From NCBI GenBank assembly GCA_019695185.1, contig JAIBAN010000005.1, positions 1 through 64,000 of the forward strand: a stretch of DNA of 64,000 bases. Reading direction: 5' to 3'. Position 1 is the first letter of the stretch. Every line of letters begins with the position of its first letter. Source of the DNA: Blastocatellia bacterium (GTDB lineage Bacteria > Acidobacteriota > Blastocatellia > Chloracidobacteriales > Chloracidobacteriaceae). The notes below the pieces were generated by a model, which saw nothing but the letters and a program-made list of their open reading frames with translations, was not told the DNA's origin and ran no database searches. A program made the position numbers and the translations under genes. Below are positions 39,452-47,949 of this stretch, piece after piece.

Positions 39452-41116
39452 ATGGCTTTTGATTTTTTCTCGGCAGTGACCCGCTTGTTGCTGGAAAACC
39501 CATTGTTGTTGTTGTTTGTGGTGGCGGCGATTGGATACCCGCTGGGCAAATTGACGATTCGGGGCACCAGTTTGGGAGTGGCGGCGGTATTGTTTGCCGG
39601 AATTGCCGTGGGGGCTTTGCATCCGAATCTCAAAGTGCCTCCGATTTTGTATGAACTGGGTTTGGGATTGTTTGTCTACACTTTGGGACTCAGCAACAGC
39701 GCCGCTTTCTTCACCGCCCTCAAGCGGCGGGGCATCCGGGACAATCTGCTGGTGGCTGGCGTACTGGTGCTGGCAACCGTCTTGACTTTTGGATTGGGAA
39801 AACTGCTGCACTTGGATCCAGCCATCACCGTTGGGATTTTTTCCGGCAGTTTAACCAATACGCCTTCCTTGGCAGGCATTCTGGAAACCATCCGGACCAC
39901 TGCTCCCAAGGACGTGCTGGACCGTCTGTTGCCTGAGCCGGTGATTGGCTATTCGGTCACCTACCCGATGGGCGTGGTCGGCATGATTTTGGTGATGGTG
40001 GGTTTGCAGCACCTGTGGAAAATTGAATATCCGGTTGAGGCGAGCGCATCTCCGGAACTTCAGGCCGGCAATGTTCCACTGATTAACCAGACCATCCGGA
40101 TTACCAACCACGAATTTTCCGGCGTCACCATTGACCGGTTGCACGACCTGTTTCCCTCGCTTGCTTTTTCCCGCATCAAACACCACGGCGAACAAGCCTT
40201 GGCCGTTCCCGAACAGACCATTGAGCCGGGTGATTTCATGAGCGTGGTGGGAACTCCGGAAACCGTTCAGGCTGCCATGCTGAAACTGGGGGAACCGGCC
40301 TCCGAGCGGCTGGAACTGGACCGAAGCCGCTTTGATTTCCGGCGGGTATTCGTTTCCAACCATCATCTGGCCGGAAAACAAATCGGTGACCTCAAGCTGA
40401 CTCACCAATTTGGAGCGGTTGTGACCCGCATCCGCCGGGGCGACATTGATTTGGCGGCCACCGAGGAATCGGTCCTGGAGTTGGGTGACCGGGTGCGGGT
40501 GCTGGCTGCACGCGAAAAACTGGCAGCCGTTTCAAAGTTCTTTGGTGATTCCTATCGGGAATCCAGCGAAGTGGACATTTTGTCTTTCAGTCTGGGGTTG
40601 GCTCTGGGGCTTCTGGTCGGTTTGATTCCAATTCCACTTGGAGGTGACCTGCATATCAAACTGGGGTTGGCGGGCGGCCCTCTGTTGGTCGCACTGGTGT
40701 TGGGAAAAATCGAACGGACCGGGGCTTTGGTCTGGGTTCCGCCGTACAGCGTCAGCCAGACATTACGGCTTTTTGGCCTGGTTGTTTTTTTGGCTGGAAT
40801 CGGGACACAGGCCGGTTTTTCCTTTATTTCAACCCTGGCCAAAGGGGGCGGGCTGACGCTTCTGCTCTGCGGTATGGTGGTGACCTGCACCACCGCCGTC
40901 ACATTTTTGGTGATTGGCCATAAAGTGCTGAAAATTCCGATGAGTCTGTTGATTGGAACCCTTTCCGGCATGCAGACCCAACCCGCTTTGCTGGGTTTTG
41001 CTCTGGACCAGACCCGCAACGAGATTCCCAATGTTGGCTATGCCTCGGTCTTTCCGGTGGCCACCGTGTTGAAAATCATCCTGGTCCAGATTTTGTATGC
41101 GGCTTTGGTCCATTAG
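39452..41116 (+). CDS. AspT/YidE-type transporter with two RCK_C domains
   Basis: A 554-residue membrane protein of the aspartate-alanine exchanger (AAE) family. An N-terminal helix set (about 1-185: LLLLFVVAAIGYPLGKL, GIFSGSLTNTPSLAGIL) and a C-terminal set (about 370-554: LLIGTLSGMQTQPALLGFAL) are repeats of the same fold. Two cytoplasmic RCK_C (TrkA_C) domains lie between them (about 200-285 and 290-365). The GSLTNTP/GTLSGMQTQPA pair is the family signature. It likely exchanges amino acids or other anions; the substrate is not determinable. It converges with the DUF2231 gene, 11 bases away. Confidence 0.9.
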   Translation: MAFDFFSAVTRLLLENPLLLLFVVAAIGYPLGKLTIRGTSLGVAAVLFAGIAVGALHPNLKVPPILYELGLGLFVYTLGLSNSAAFFTALKRRGIRDNLLVAGVLVLATVLTFGLGKLLHLDPAITVGIFSGSLTNTPSLAGILETIRTTAPKDVLDRLLPEPVIGYSVTYPMGVVGMILVMVGLQHLWKIEYPVEASASPELQAGNVPLINQTIRITNHEFSGVTIDRLHDLFPSLAFSRIKHHGEQALAVPEQTIEPGDFMSVVGTPETVQAAMLKLGEPASERLELDRSRFDFRRVFVSNHHLAGKQIGDLKLTHQFGAVVTRIRRGDIDLAATEESVLELGDRVRVLAAREKLAAVSKFFGDSYRESSEVDILSFSLGLALGLLVGLIPIPLGGDLHIKLGLAGGPLLVALVLGKIERTGALVWVPPYSVSQTLRLFGLVVFLAGIGTQAGFSFISTLAKGGGLTLLLCGMVVTCTTAVTFLVIGHKVLKIPMSLLIGTLSGMQTQPALLGFALDQTRNEIPNVGYASVFPVATVLKIILVQILYAALVH

Positions 41117-41127
41117 GGAATTAAAGT

Positions 41128-41706
41128 TCAGTCATCATCATCCGACTCCTCTGGGGAGACCTTGGGGTTTTGTCTGGCGGTGGTACCGGGTGAACGTGGT
41201 TGTTGCTTTTCAACCGTAGCCTGTGCCTGGGTGGGATGGATGCCAATTTGGTGAACCAGCTTTCCGCCCTCGTGGGCTGTATTGACCAAAATGAGTGTGC
41301 CAGCCAGGTACCCAAGCAAAAACGCGCTGTGGAGGCCAACCCAAACCGGGTGACTGACTGGCTTTTTCAAAATGGTCGGGAGGAGCCCCAGTCCCAAAAA
41401 CACTAAAAACAAGCCAAAAAATATCCATTGAGCCAATTCGGCCAGATTTTCATGCCGTTCAATCGTGGCTTTGGCCGCAGAAATTTTTTCAAACATCTCA
41501 CCGGAACTTTCCCCCGTTTGAACAGCCACAAACAGGCTCAGGGTGCCGAATCCCAGCAGGACCAGGGCGCTGATATGAAAAGCTCTGGCATTGGCTCGGA
41601 AAATCAAGCTCAGGAGAATAAAAAGAGGAACTATCAACAGTAACGCAATCGGAAAATGGATAACCAAGGGGTGCATCTCGCTCCAGGTTGGAAATGAGGG
41701 AAACAT
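41128..41706 (-). CDS. DUF2231 membrane protein
   Basis: A 192-residue protein with four membrane segments. HPLVIHFPIALLLIVPLF near the N-terminus and NTAHEGGKLVHQIGI near the end are the family hallmarks (conserved His residues that suggest heme or metal binding, though unproven). A disordered acidic tail ends EESDDDD. In other genomes DUF2231 genes accompany cytochrome or heme-copper functions; no such genes are here. It is encoded convergently with the transporter. Confidence 0.85.
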   Translation of the reverse strand: MFPSFPTWSEMHPLVIHFPIALLLIVPLFILLSLIFRANARAFHISALVLLGFGTLSLFVAVQTGESSGEMFEKISAAKATIERHENLAELAQWIFFGLFLVFLGLGLLPTILKKPVSHPVWVGLHSAFLLGYLAGTLILVNTAHEGGKLVHQIGIHPTQAQATVEKQQPRSPGTTARQNPKVSPEESDDDD

Positions 41707-41915
41707 CTGAAACCTCCGTCACAAAACAAATCAAATTTGGGAAGGGACTGCACACGAAACCGGCAACCAGGTAACCGTTGCTCCGGTAAGCCGGTTTTCC
41801 CTCTTTTCAAAATTCTACCGCACAGAATATGAACCCTGGATAAATGCACATTTTTATCAGGGGTTTACCTTTATTTCTTTATACTCAGGCAGCAATGGTC
41901 GGTCTGGCGAAAAAA

Positions 41916-41942
41916 GTGGCGCGATGAAACAAATCGCACCAC
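41916..41942. repeat. Dispersed hairpin element copy
   Basis: GTGGCGCGAT-GAAACAA-ATCGCACCAC is a 10-bp stem with one mismatch and the same GAAACAA loop as 11834. It lies 47 bases upstream of the OmpR-type regulator start, in a divergent spacer, so here it cannot be a terminator of the flanking genes. Confidence 0.8.
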
Positions 41943-41989
41943 CTGCCACACCGATGGACATGGATTGAACAGAAAAAGCGAGGTCGTTT

Positions 41990-42685
41990 ATGCGGATTCT
42001 GGTGGTGGAAGACGAGCCGCGGATGGCCGGATTTATTGCCAAGGGATTACGGGAACATGCCTACGCTGTGGACACGGCGGGGGATGGCGAGGAAGCACTT
42101 TACAATTTTTCAATCAACACCTATGACGCCATCATTCTGGATGTTCTGTTGCCGGGCAAAGACGGGTTTGCCGTCTGCCAGGAGTTACGGACCCAGGGGA
42201 AAACCATTCCGGTTTTGATGCTGACAGCCCGCGATACGGTCGAAGACCGCATCCGGGGGCTCGATTTTGGCGCGGACGATTATTTGGTCAAACCCTTTGA
42301 CTTTGGCGAGCTGCTGGCCCGTTTGCGGGCTTTGCTGCGGCGGAAAAGCGAATATCACCCATCATTGCTGACCGTGGCGGATTTGGTCATTGATACGGCC
42401 CGGCAGCAGGTCCGCCGAGGCACGGAGGTGATTCCCCTCACCACCAAGGAATTTGCCCTGCTGGAATACCTGGCCCGCAAAGCCCATTGTGTGGTGGGCC
42501 GCGAGGAAATTGCCGAGCATGTTTGGGATGAGGACTTTGACCCGTTTTCCAATCTGATTGAGGTGTATATCAACCGCCTCCGCCGCAAAATTGACCAGGG
42601 GCAGCCGGTTCCCCTGATTCATACCCGGCGGGGAGCCGGATACATGTTGGGACCGGGTGAAGCGGAACCTTTGGCTCATTCTTGA
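41990..42685 (+). CDS. OmpR-family response regulator
   Basis: A 231-residue regulator. REC (1-118: ILVVEDEPRMAGFI, Asp in AIILDVLLPGKDGF, DDYLVKPFDFGELLARLRALLRR) is followed by a winged helix (about 130-225: LTTKEFALLEYLARKAHCVVGREEI, FSNLIEVYINRLRRKID, IHTRRGAGYML). This subgroup resembles CusR/CopR/QseB. GAGG precedes the ATG. The cognate kinase follows after a repeat-filled spacer of about 130 bases. DNA targets are unknown; autoregulation is typical of the class. Confidence 0.95.
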   Translation: MRILVVEDEPRMAGFIAKGLREHAYAVDTAGDGEEALYNFSINTYDAIILDVLLPGKDGFAVCQELRTQGKTIPVLMLTARDTVEDRIRGLDFGADDYLVKPFDFGELLARLRALLRRKSEYHPSLLTVADLVIDTARQQVRRGTEVIPLTTKEFALLEYLARKAHCVVGREEIAEHVWDEDFDPFSNLIEVYINRLRRKIDQGQPVPLIHTRRGAGYMLGPGEAEPLAHS

Positions 42686-42687
42686 AA

Positions 42688-42797
42688 GGTTCAGGGTTCA
42701 GGGTTCAGGGTTCAGGGGTTTCGAATACCGGGAATTGAAACGTCTGCCCCTGGTTTCAAAACTCAACCCAAAACTCAAAAACTCAAAATTCAACCAA
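42688..42797. repeat. TTCAGGG and CTCAAAA heptanucleotide arrays inside a two-component operon
   Basis: TTCAGGG copies (about 42690-42716), then TTTCGAATACC, then CAAAACT-type copies (42756-42797) fill the gap between the OmpR stop and the kinase start. The first array plus TTTCGAATA repeats the pattern at 12564-12620. An ORF read through it adds a spurious N-terminus to the kinase. Confidence 0.9.
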
Positions 42798-42815
42798 AAA
42801 GAAAAGGAGGTGCAG

Positions 42816-44276
42816 GTGCTCAATTCGGTCCGGGTCCGCCTGACGCTGTGGTATGCCGGTGTGTTGGCTTTGGTGCTGGTGTTGTTTGCCGTCAGCACCT
42901 ACAAACTGGTGGCCTTGCAGGTCGAGGCTGGAATGGACACGGCCTTGCTGGAAACAGCGCGGGCGTTTTCCGAAGCCTTTATCCATGAGTATCACGAACA
43001 TCGGGACCAGGGTGTTATGGTTTCAACCAAGGACGACGCCATTGTGCAATCCATCCGGCAATTCCACTTTCATGACCGGATGATGATTGTGTTTAACGAT
43101 TCGGGTCAGTTGGTCGCCTTTTCCGACCCGCCGTTTCATTCCGTCGTCACGGCTCAGGTTGCCTTTCCCCAGGATGCGCCAGTGATTTCCCCATCATTTC
43201 TGGAATCCATCAGGTTCGGAGAACGCGCCTTTGGCACCTTTGCCACCGTGGGCGGAGAATATCACCGTGTTTGCGGCATCCACACCGAAATTGAGGGAAC
43301 CACCTATGTGCTGGCAGTGGCCCAGCCCATGCGGGAACAGGAAGTGATGTTGCGGCAAATTCGGAATCTGTTTGGGCTGGGGTGGTCGGTGGCCTTGGGG
43401 GTGGCCTTGTGGGGCGGGTTCCTGCTGGCCCGCAAAAGTCTGGCTCCGGTGGTGGCCATGTCTGAAACAGCCGCTCAAATCAGTGTCGCCAATTTGCATG
43501 AGCGGCTTCCGGTGAAAAATGAGAAAGACGAATTGGGCCAGTTGGCCCAGACGTTCAACCGGTTGCTGAATCGCCTGAACCAATCGTTTGAACAACAACG
43601 CCGGTTTATGGCTGACGCCTCTCACGAATTACGCACCCCTGTGGCCATTATTCGCGGTGAGGCCAGCGTGGCGCTTTCCCAGGCGGAGCGTCCGGCAGCG
43701 GAATTACGCGAATCGCTGGGGGTGGTTCATACCGAAAGCCTGCGCATGTCTCGCATCATCGAGGACCTGTTTTTGCTGGCACGGGCCGATGCCGGGCAGC
43801 AGCCCTTGGTGATGACCGATTTTTATCTGGATGAATTGTTGGAAGATTGCCTGCGCTCAGTCCGCACTCTGGCGCTCCAGGCAGGGCAGACCCTGGCCTA
43901 CGACCACCCGGAGGAGGTCTTTTTTCACGGGGATGAGGGACTCATCCGCCTGCTGGTTCTCAACCTGTTGACCAATGCCATTCGCTATTCGGGACCACAG
44001 CGAAGGATTTGCATGGCTTTGGCTGTGCATCCGGAAACCCTTGTGATTTCAGTGGAGGATAACGGTTCGGGAATCCCTGCCGCAGCCCAGCCGCATATTT
44101 TTGAGCGGTTTTTCCGGGCCGACAAAGCCTGGTCCCGCACTAATCCCGAAGGCGGAACCGGCCTGGGACTTCCGATTGCCCGCTGGATTGCCGAGGCCCA
44201 TGGCGGACACCTGGATTTGGTCAAATCCGATACATCCGGAACTGTGTTTGCGGTGACGTTGCCTTTCAATCCATAG
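42816..44276 (+). CDS. HAMP-containing sensor histidine kinase
   Basis: A 486-residue membrane kinase. TM1 (about 9-30) precedes a periplasmic sensor of about 150 residues, then TM2 near 190-210 (GWSVALGVALWGGFLLA), HAMP (PVVAMSETAAQISVANLHERLPV), HisKA (FMADASHELRTPVAIIRGE) and HATPase (LVLNLLTNAIRYS, DNGSGIP, GGTGLGLPIARWIAEAHGG). I chose the GTG at 42816 because AAGGAGG lies 5 bases upstream; a longer frame from 42657 only translates the heptamer repeats. Its partner is the OmpR regulator just upstream. The sensed signal is unknown; relatives sense metals or envelope stress. Confidence 0.93.
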   Translation: MLNSVRVRLTLWYAGVLALVLVLFAVSTYKLVALQVEAGMDTALLETARAFSEAFIHEYHEHRDQGVMVSTKDDAIVQSIRQFHFHDRMMIVFNDSGQLVAFSDPPFHSVVTAQVAFPQDAPVISPSFLESIRFGERAFGTFATVGGEYHRVCGIHTEIEGTTYVLAVAQPMREQEVMLRQIRNLFGLGWSVALGVALWGGFLLARKSLAPVVAMSETAAQISVANLHERLPVKNEKDELGQLAQTFNRLLNRLNQSFEQQRRFMADASHELRTPVAIIRGEASVALSQAERPAAELRESLGVVHTESLRMSRIIEDLFLLARADAGQQPLVMTDFYLDELLEDCLRSVRTLALQAGQTLAYDHPEEVFFHGDEGLIRLLVLNLLTNAIRYSGPQRRICMALAVHPETLVISVEDNGSGIPAAAQPHIFERFFRADKAWSRTNPEGGTGLGLPIARWIAEAHGGHLDLVKSDTSGTVFAVTLPFNP

Positions 44277-44279
44277 AAT

Positions 44280-44340
44280 ATGTTTGGGAGTTGTGTGGCG
44301 ATTAAACAAATCGCACCACATCTCTTGAATTCCCAAACAT
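44280..44340. repeat. Nested hairpin element between convergent genes
   Basis: Outer arms ATGTTTGGGA (44280-44289) and TCCCAAACAT (44331-44340) are exact complements. Inside is a variant of the dispersed hairpin, GTGGCGATT-AAACA-AATCGCACCAC. It fills the whole gap between the histidine kinase and DUF5682 genes and could end transcription from both sides. Confidence 0.85.
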
Positions 44341-44344
44341 GGTG

Positions 44345-46792
44345 TTATAGCAGGCCGTCAGCCCGGAGGCTTTCCAGCACAATCCGGTTGATGTGCATGG
44401 CTAGTTGGGCGTCGGCAGCAGATAATTCGCGGTTGTGCAAATGACCCAGGTCAGCCTTCCCATGCAATTGTGCCACCGAAGCCGCCACCCGGTCGGTTTC
44501 ACGCGGAGTCAAATCGGCAAAGGACAGCCGCAGTTCGGGGAGGATTTTCAGGAAATCGGCTTCCGGCCAGGTGTGCAGCCGCTGGTCCAGCACCTGGAGC
44601 AGTTCCGGTATTGTCCAGGCGGCTTCCCGACAGCATTTCAGAAAGCCTTGCAGGAAGCCGATTTTCTCAGGCGTTTGGCCGCTGGCGCTGTCCAGGTATC
44701 CGGCCACCAGTTCCAGCACGGCGGGCAGCTCCATTTTTCCAGCCGAAAACAAAATTCCGGCTGCTCCTCCGGCCATGACGGCGTTGACTTGCGGGGCGGC
44801 AGGCAGTTCCGCCAAGCCCAGGAAAAACAATTCGGGGTCAAATTCCTCCGGGTTGGTGGAGGCCAGAAATTCCCGCAGCAAATTGATTCCCGCCAACGTT
44901 GGAAAAGCCTGTTCCGGTGGGCAATTGACTAAAGCAGGCAGCAGGAAACAGGCTTTGCGATAGGCTGCCAGCGCCAGGGCGGGAACCTCGGCCAGTTTGT
45001 GGGCTTCCAGTGGTTCGCGTGATTGCCAGAGCAGGGTCAATTGTTTGAGGGCTTCAATCAGCGAAAGCACTGCCGGGTCATCGTTGATATGGCGGGCAAT
45101 CAACGTCAGTAGCTGTTGCGTATGGGCATGGAGGCCCATACGGCAGGCGTGGATGAGCATTGCCACTGCTTCCGTGGCAGAACGGGCTTTGCCTTCGTCA
45201 GCCAAATCAGCAATGGCCTGTTTAAGGCGGTTGGTTGCGGCTTCCGCGACAGTGGTGCCAAACAGCGAGCGTTCAATCAGGGTGCTTTCGGTTTGCGGCA
45301 GCCAGCGGTAATCCCAAGTTTCAAACAATCGGTCCAGACTCCTTCCGGTCACAAAATCCGGACCGGCAGTCATGGCCCCAAACGGTACTTTCAAAAATTT
45401 CAGACAGTGCAAAAACCGGCTGGTGCTGCGGTGGGAGCGTTTCCGGTACAGGTCCAGGCTGAGGCTTTTCGTCACCGTATCATTGATTTTCAAGCGCAGG
45501 GCCGTTGCCTGCCTGCGAAAATCATCCACCAGCGGGGGCACTCCGGCTTCCGGAGGAACGTTTCCCACCTGGTCACCCACCAGCATCACCTGCACCACTG
45601 CCATGAGGAGCTGCCCTTCGGTGTCCATTGCGCCTTTGACGAAACAGCCCCGGATTCCGTCCAGCAGGTCCTCGCGGGTGGGGCCGCTGGTATGGCCACG
45701 AAACCGGGCCAACCGTTCAGCCTGGGTCAGAGCCGCAATCTCGTCGGCAGTTGAAAGTGGCTGGGTTCCCTCCTTTTCCCTGGTCCGGCGACCAATTTCA
45801 ACCAGTATCCGGTTGGCGGTATCAAGCAGGGCCGAATCGGGTTGCCGTTGCAGGCGTTGCCAGAACCGCTGGTAATAATTGGGCGAAGGCATGCCGGCGG
45901 CATAGCCGTTGAGCGCGTCCAGTTGTTCAAAACTAAAGCGCATCAGGACGGTTTGGGCGTCTTCACTGGCCAGTTTGAGGGGCTGGGAACGCTTGGCCGG
46001 TTGTTTGACCAGTTCCGGCAGGGCCACCGTGTGAAATCCGCCTGTGACAACCAGAATCAACCCCTTTCGGTTGGCCCGTTCCTCCCGGATGGCAGCCGCC
46101 ATGGCCCATTCGCGGGCATTGGTTCCGTCGGCTTCGAGTGCTTCTGCGGTGGCATCCAGGCGCGACATCAAACAGTAGGCCGCCACCTGCTGCATAAACG
46201 TGAGGCTGTCCAGTTTCAGAAAATTGGCTTCAAACAAATGGTCCCACAAGTCATCCTGGTCCCGGCAGCCGGCGTTTTTCGCCAAAGCGGCCAGATAGGC
46301 GCTCCGTTTGAGGTGGGTTTCATCCAGCAAAGAGGTTGATTCACGCAAACTGCCCGCCAGGACTTTTTCAGGGAATGTCAGGTCAATGAACCGGAGGTGG
46401 GCACCAATGGCTTTTCCAGCCTGAATGGCAACCAGTTCCGGTGAATAGTCGCAAAAGGGATAATACCCGGCAAACCGGGCAACACCCGCCATGGTGCGGA
46501 TTTCATCCGGCAGGTTCAGCCGGTTGTCTGAATCCACAAAGGTAGTGTACATGGCAAAAGGTGTTTGGGTTTTGGCATGGACGATAAAAGGAATCAACGC
46601 GGTGGCGTCCTGGGGGCCTTCAATCAGAATGGCAACCGGTTTTTCCCGCTGAATGACTTTCCGGACATGCCAGGCGCAGGCGGGACTATGGTGCCGAATC
46701 GGGAAAAAAAGGATGTCATCCGTCCGCAAGGCGGCACCCAGGGCGGCAATTTTTTGACTGATGCCGGTTGGGGGTTCAGGTGCAAAGGCCAT
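44345..46792 (-). CDS. DUF5682 family protein
   Basis: An 815-residue soluble protein. The N-terminal region carries FFPIRHHSPACAWHVRKVI, ILIEGPQD and RANRKGLILVVTGGFHTVALPELV, features of DUF5682, whose fold is related to TraB/Tiki-like (EreA/ChaN) proteins with conserved His and Glu-Gly-Pro. The rest is helical repeats. In other genomes DUF5682 genes sit with MoxR-type AAA+ ATPase and VWA genes; here it stands alone with an aldo/keto reductase divergent to it. Function is unknown. The family call is by recall of motifs. Confidence 0.7.
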   Translation of the reverse strand: MAFAPEPPTGISQKIAALGAALRTDDILFFPIRHHSPACAWHVRKVIQREKPVAILIEGPQDATALIPFIVHAKTQTPFAMYTTFVDSDNRLNLPDEIRTMAGVARFAGYYPFCDYSPELVAIQAGKAIGAHLRFIDLTFPEKVLAGSLRESTSLLDETHLKRSAYLAALAKNAGCRDQDDLWDHLFEANFLKLDSLTFMQQVAAYCLMSRLDATAEALEADGTNAREWAMAAAIREERANRKGLILVVTGGFHTVALPELVKQPAKRSQPLKLASEDAQTVLMRFSFEQLDALNGYAAGMPSPNYYQRFWQRLQRQPDSALLDTANRILVEIGRRTREKEGTQPLSTADEIAALTQAERLARFRGHTSGPTREDLLDGIRGCFVKGAMDTEGQLLMAVVQVMLVGDQVGNVPPEAGVPPLVDDFRRQATALRLKINDTVTKSLSLDLYRKRSHRSTSRFLHCLKFLKVPFGAMTAGPDFVTGRSLDRLFETWDYRWLPQTESTLIERSLFGTTVAEAATNRLKQAIADLADEGKARSATEAVAMLIHACRMGLHAHTQQLLTLIARHINDDPAVLSLIEALKQLTLLWQSREPLEAHKLAEVPALALAAYRKACFLLPALVNCPPEQAFPTLAGINLLREFLASTNPEEFDPELFFLGLAELPAAPQVNAVMAGGAAGILFSAGKMELPAVLELVAGYLDSASGQTPEKIGFLQGFLKCCREAAWTIPELLQVLDQRLHTWPEADFLKILPELRLSFADLTPRETDRVAASVAQLHGKADLGHLHNRELSAADAQLAMHINRIVLESLRADGLL

Positions 46793-46853
46793 AGGTTTTC
46801 ATATTTTGCAATTTGATTCGGTGGTTGAATCGCAAATGAAAGGGTGAAATCAG

Positions 46854-47813
46854 ATGTTTACACGAAAACTAGGTCGGAGTGGAATTGAAATCAGTGCCAT
46901 GGGGCTGGGCTGTTGGGCCATTGGCGGTCCCTTTTGGGACCAGGGCGGCTGGATGGGCTATGGGGCCGTGGACGACGCGGAATCCATTCGGGCCCTCCGA
47001 AGAGCACTCGACCTGGGAATTACGTTTTTTGATGTTTCGGATGTCTATGGCTGTGGGCATGCCGAACGGGTCATGGCTGAGGCGTTTGGCTCACGAACCC
47101 GCGAAGTGGTGATTGCCGCCAAATTTGGGTACACGTTCGATGAGGAAAAACGGGCGGTGACCGGCAGGGACGTGTCCCCGACAGCCATCCGGAAAGCCTG
47201 CGAGGGCAGTCTGCGCAGGTTGCAGCGGGAGTATCTCGACCTCTATCAGCTTCATTTGCATGACCTGAGCCTGGACGAGGCGCTGACTGTCCGGAATACC
47301 CTGGATGAACTGGTTTCCGAAGGCAAAATCCGCTGGTATTCCTGGTGTACCGAAGACCCGGAGCGCATTTCCGCCTTTGCCGCCGGTTCCCGGTCCATTG
47401 CTGCACCACAACTGGTCAACGTGCTGGAACACAACGCCTCTTTGCTGAAGGTGGCCGAAGACCTCAACCTGGCTGCCATTGCGCGGCGTCCGTTGGGAAT
47501 GGGGCTGCTGACCGGGAAATTCACTTCCGCAACCAGCTTTCCCGAAACCGATATGCGGACCCGCTTCAAATGGAATCTGAGGGATGGCAAACAGGCCGGA
47601 ATGCTGGCCCGGTTGGAACGCCTCAAGGAGTTGTTGACCGCCGACGGGCGGACGCTGGCGCAGGGGTGCATCGGCTGGGTTTGGGCTCGTAGCCCTGTGA
47701 CGATTCCAATTCCGGGCTTCAAAACGGTTGCGCAAGTGGAGGAAAACGTCCGGTCACTCAGGTTGGGACCCCTTGAAGCCGAGCACATGCCGGAGATTGC
47801 TTCCTGTTCGTGA
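46854..47813 (+). CDS. Aldo/keto reductase
   Basis: A 319-residue NAD(P)H-dependent TIM-barrel oxidoreductase: LGRSGIEISAMGLGCW start, catalytic Asp and Tyr in FFDVSDVYGCGHAERVM, Lys in VVIAAKFGY, DLYQLHLHD, RPLGMGLLTGKF, IPIPGFK near the cofactor site. It reduces carbonyl groups; the substrate is not readable. AAAGGG precedes the ATG. The residue expected as catalytic His is His in LHLHD. It lies between divergent DUF5682 and a GlxA-type regulator. Confidence 0.92.
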   Translation: MFTRKLGRSGIEISAMGLGCWAIGGPFWDQGGWMGYGAVDDAESIRALRRALDLGITFFDVSDVYGCGHAERVMAEAFGSRTREVVIAAKFGYTFDEEKRAVTGRDVSPTAIRKACEGSLRRLQREYLDLYQLHLHDLSLDEALTVRNTLDELVSEGKIRWYSWCTEDPERISAFAAGSRSIAAPQLVNVLEHNASLLKVAEDLNLAAIARRPLGMGLLTGKFTSATSFPETDMRTRFKWNLRDGKQAGMLARLERLKELLTADGRTLAQGCIGWVWARSPVTIPIPGFKTVAQVEENVRSLRLGPLEAEHMPEIASCS

Positions 47814-47949
47814 TTGATTCCCCGACCCTGGGCTGAGTTTCAAAGCAGCCAAAGGTCAAGTTTGTTGGCAGAAATCCTGTGATGATTGTCATTGTGCCAA
47901 ATGGCCTTGGTTCCCTACTATGGGAACACTCCAAATTCGAAACAGTGTT

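Noticed and set aside
42657-42815. Longer N-terminus of the HAMP kinase
   Set aside because: The added residues only translate TTCAGGG and CTCAAAA repeats; AAGGAGG just before GTG 42816 and a normal TM1 support the shorter form.
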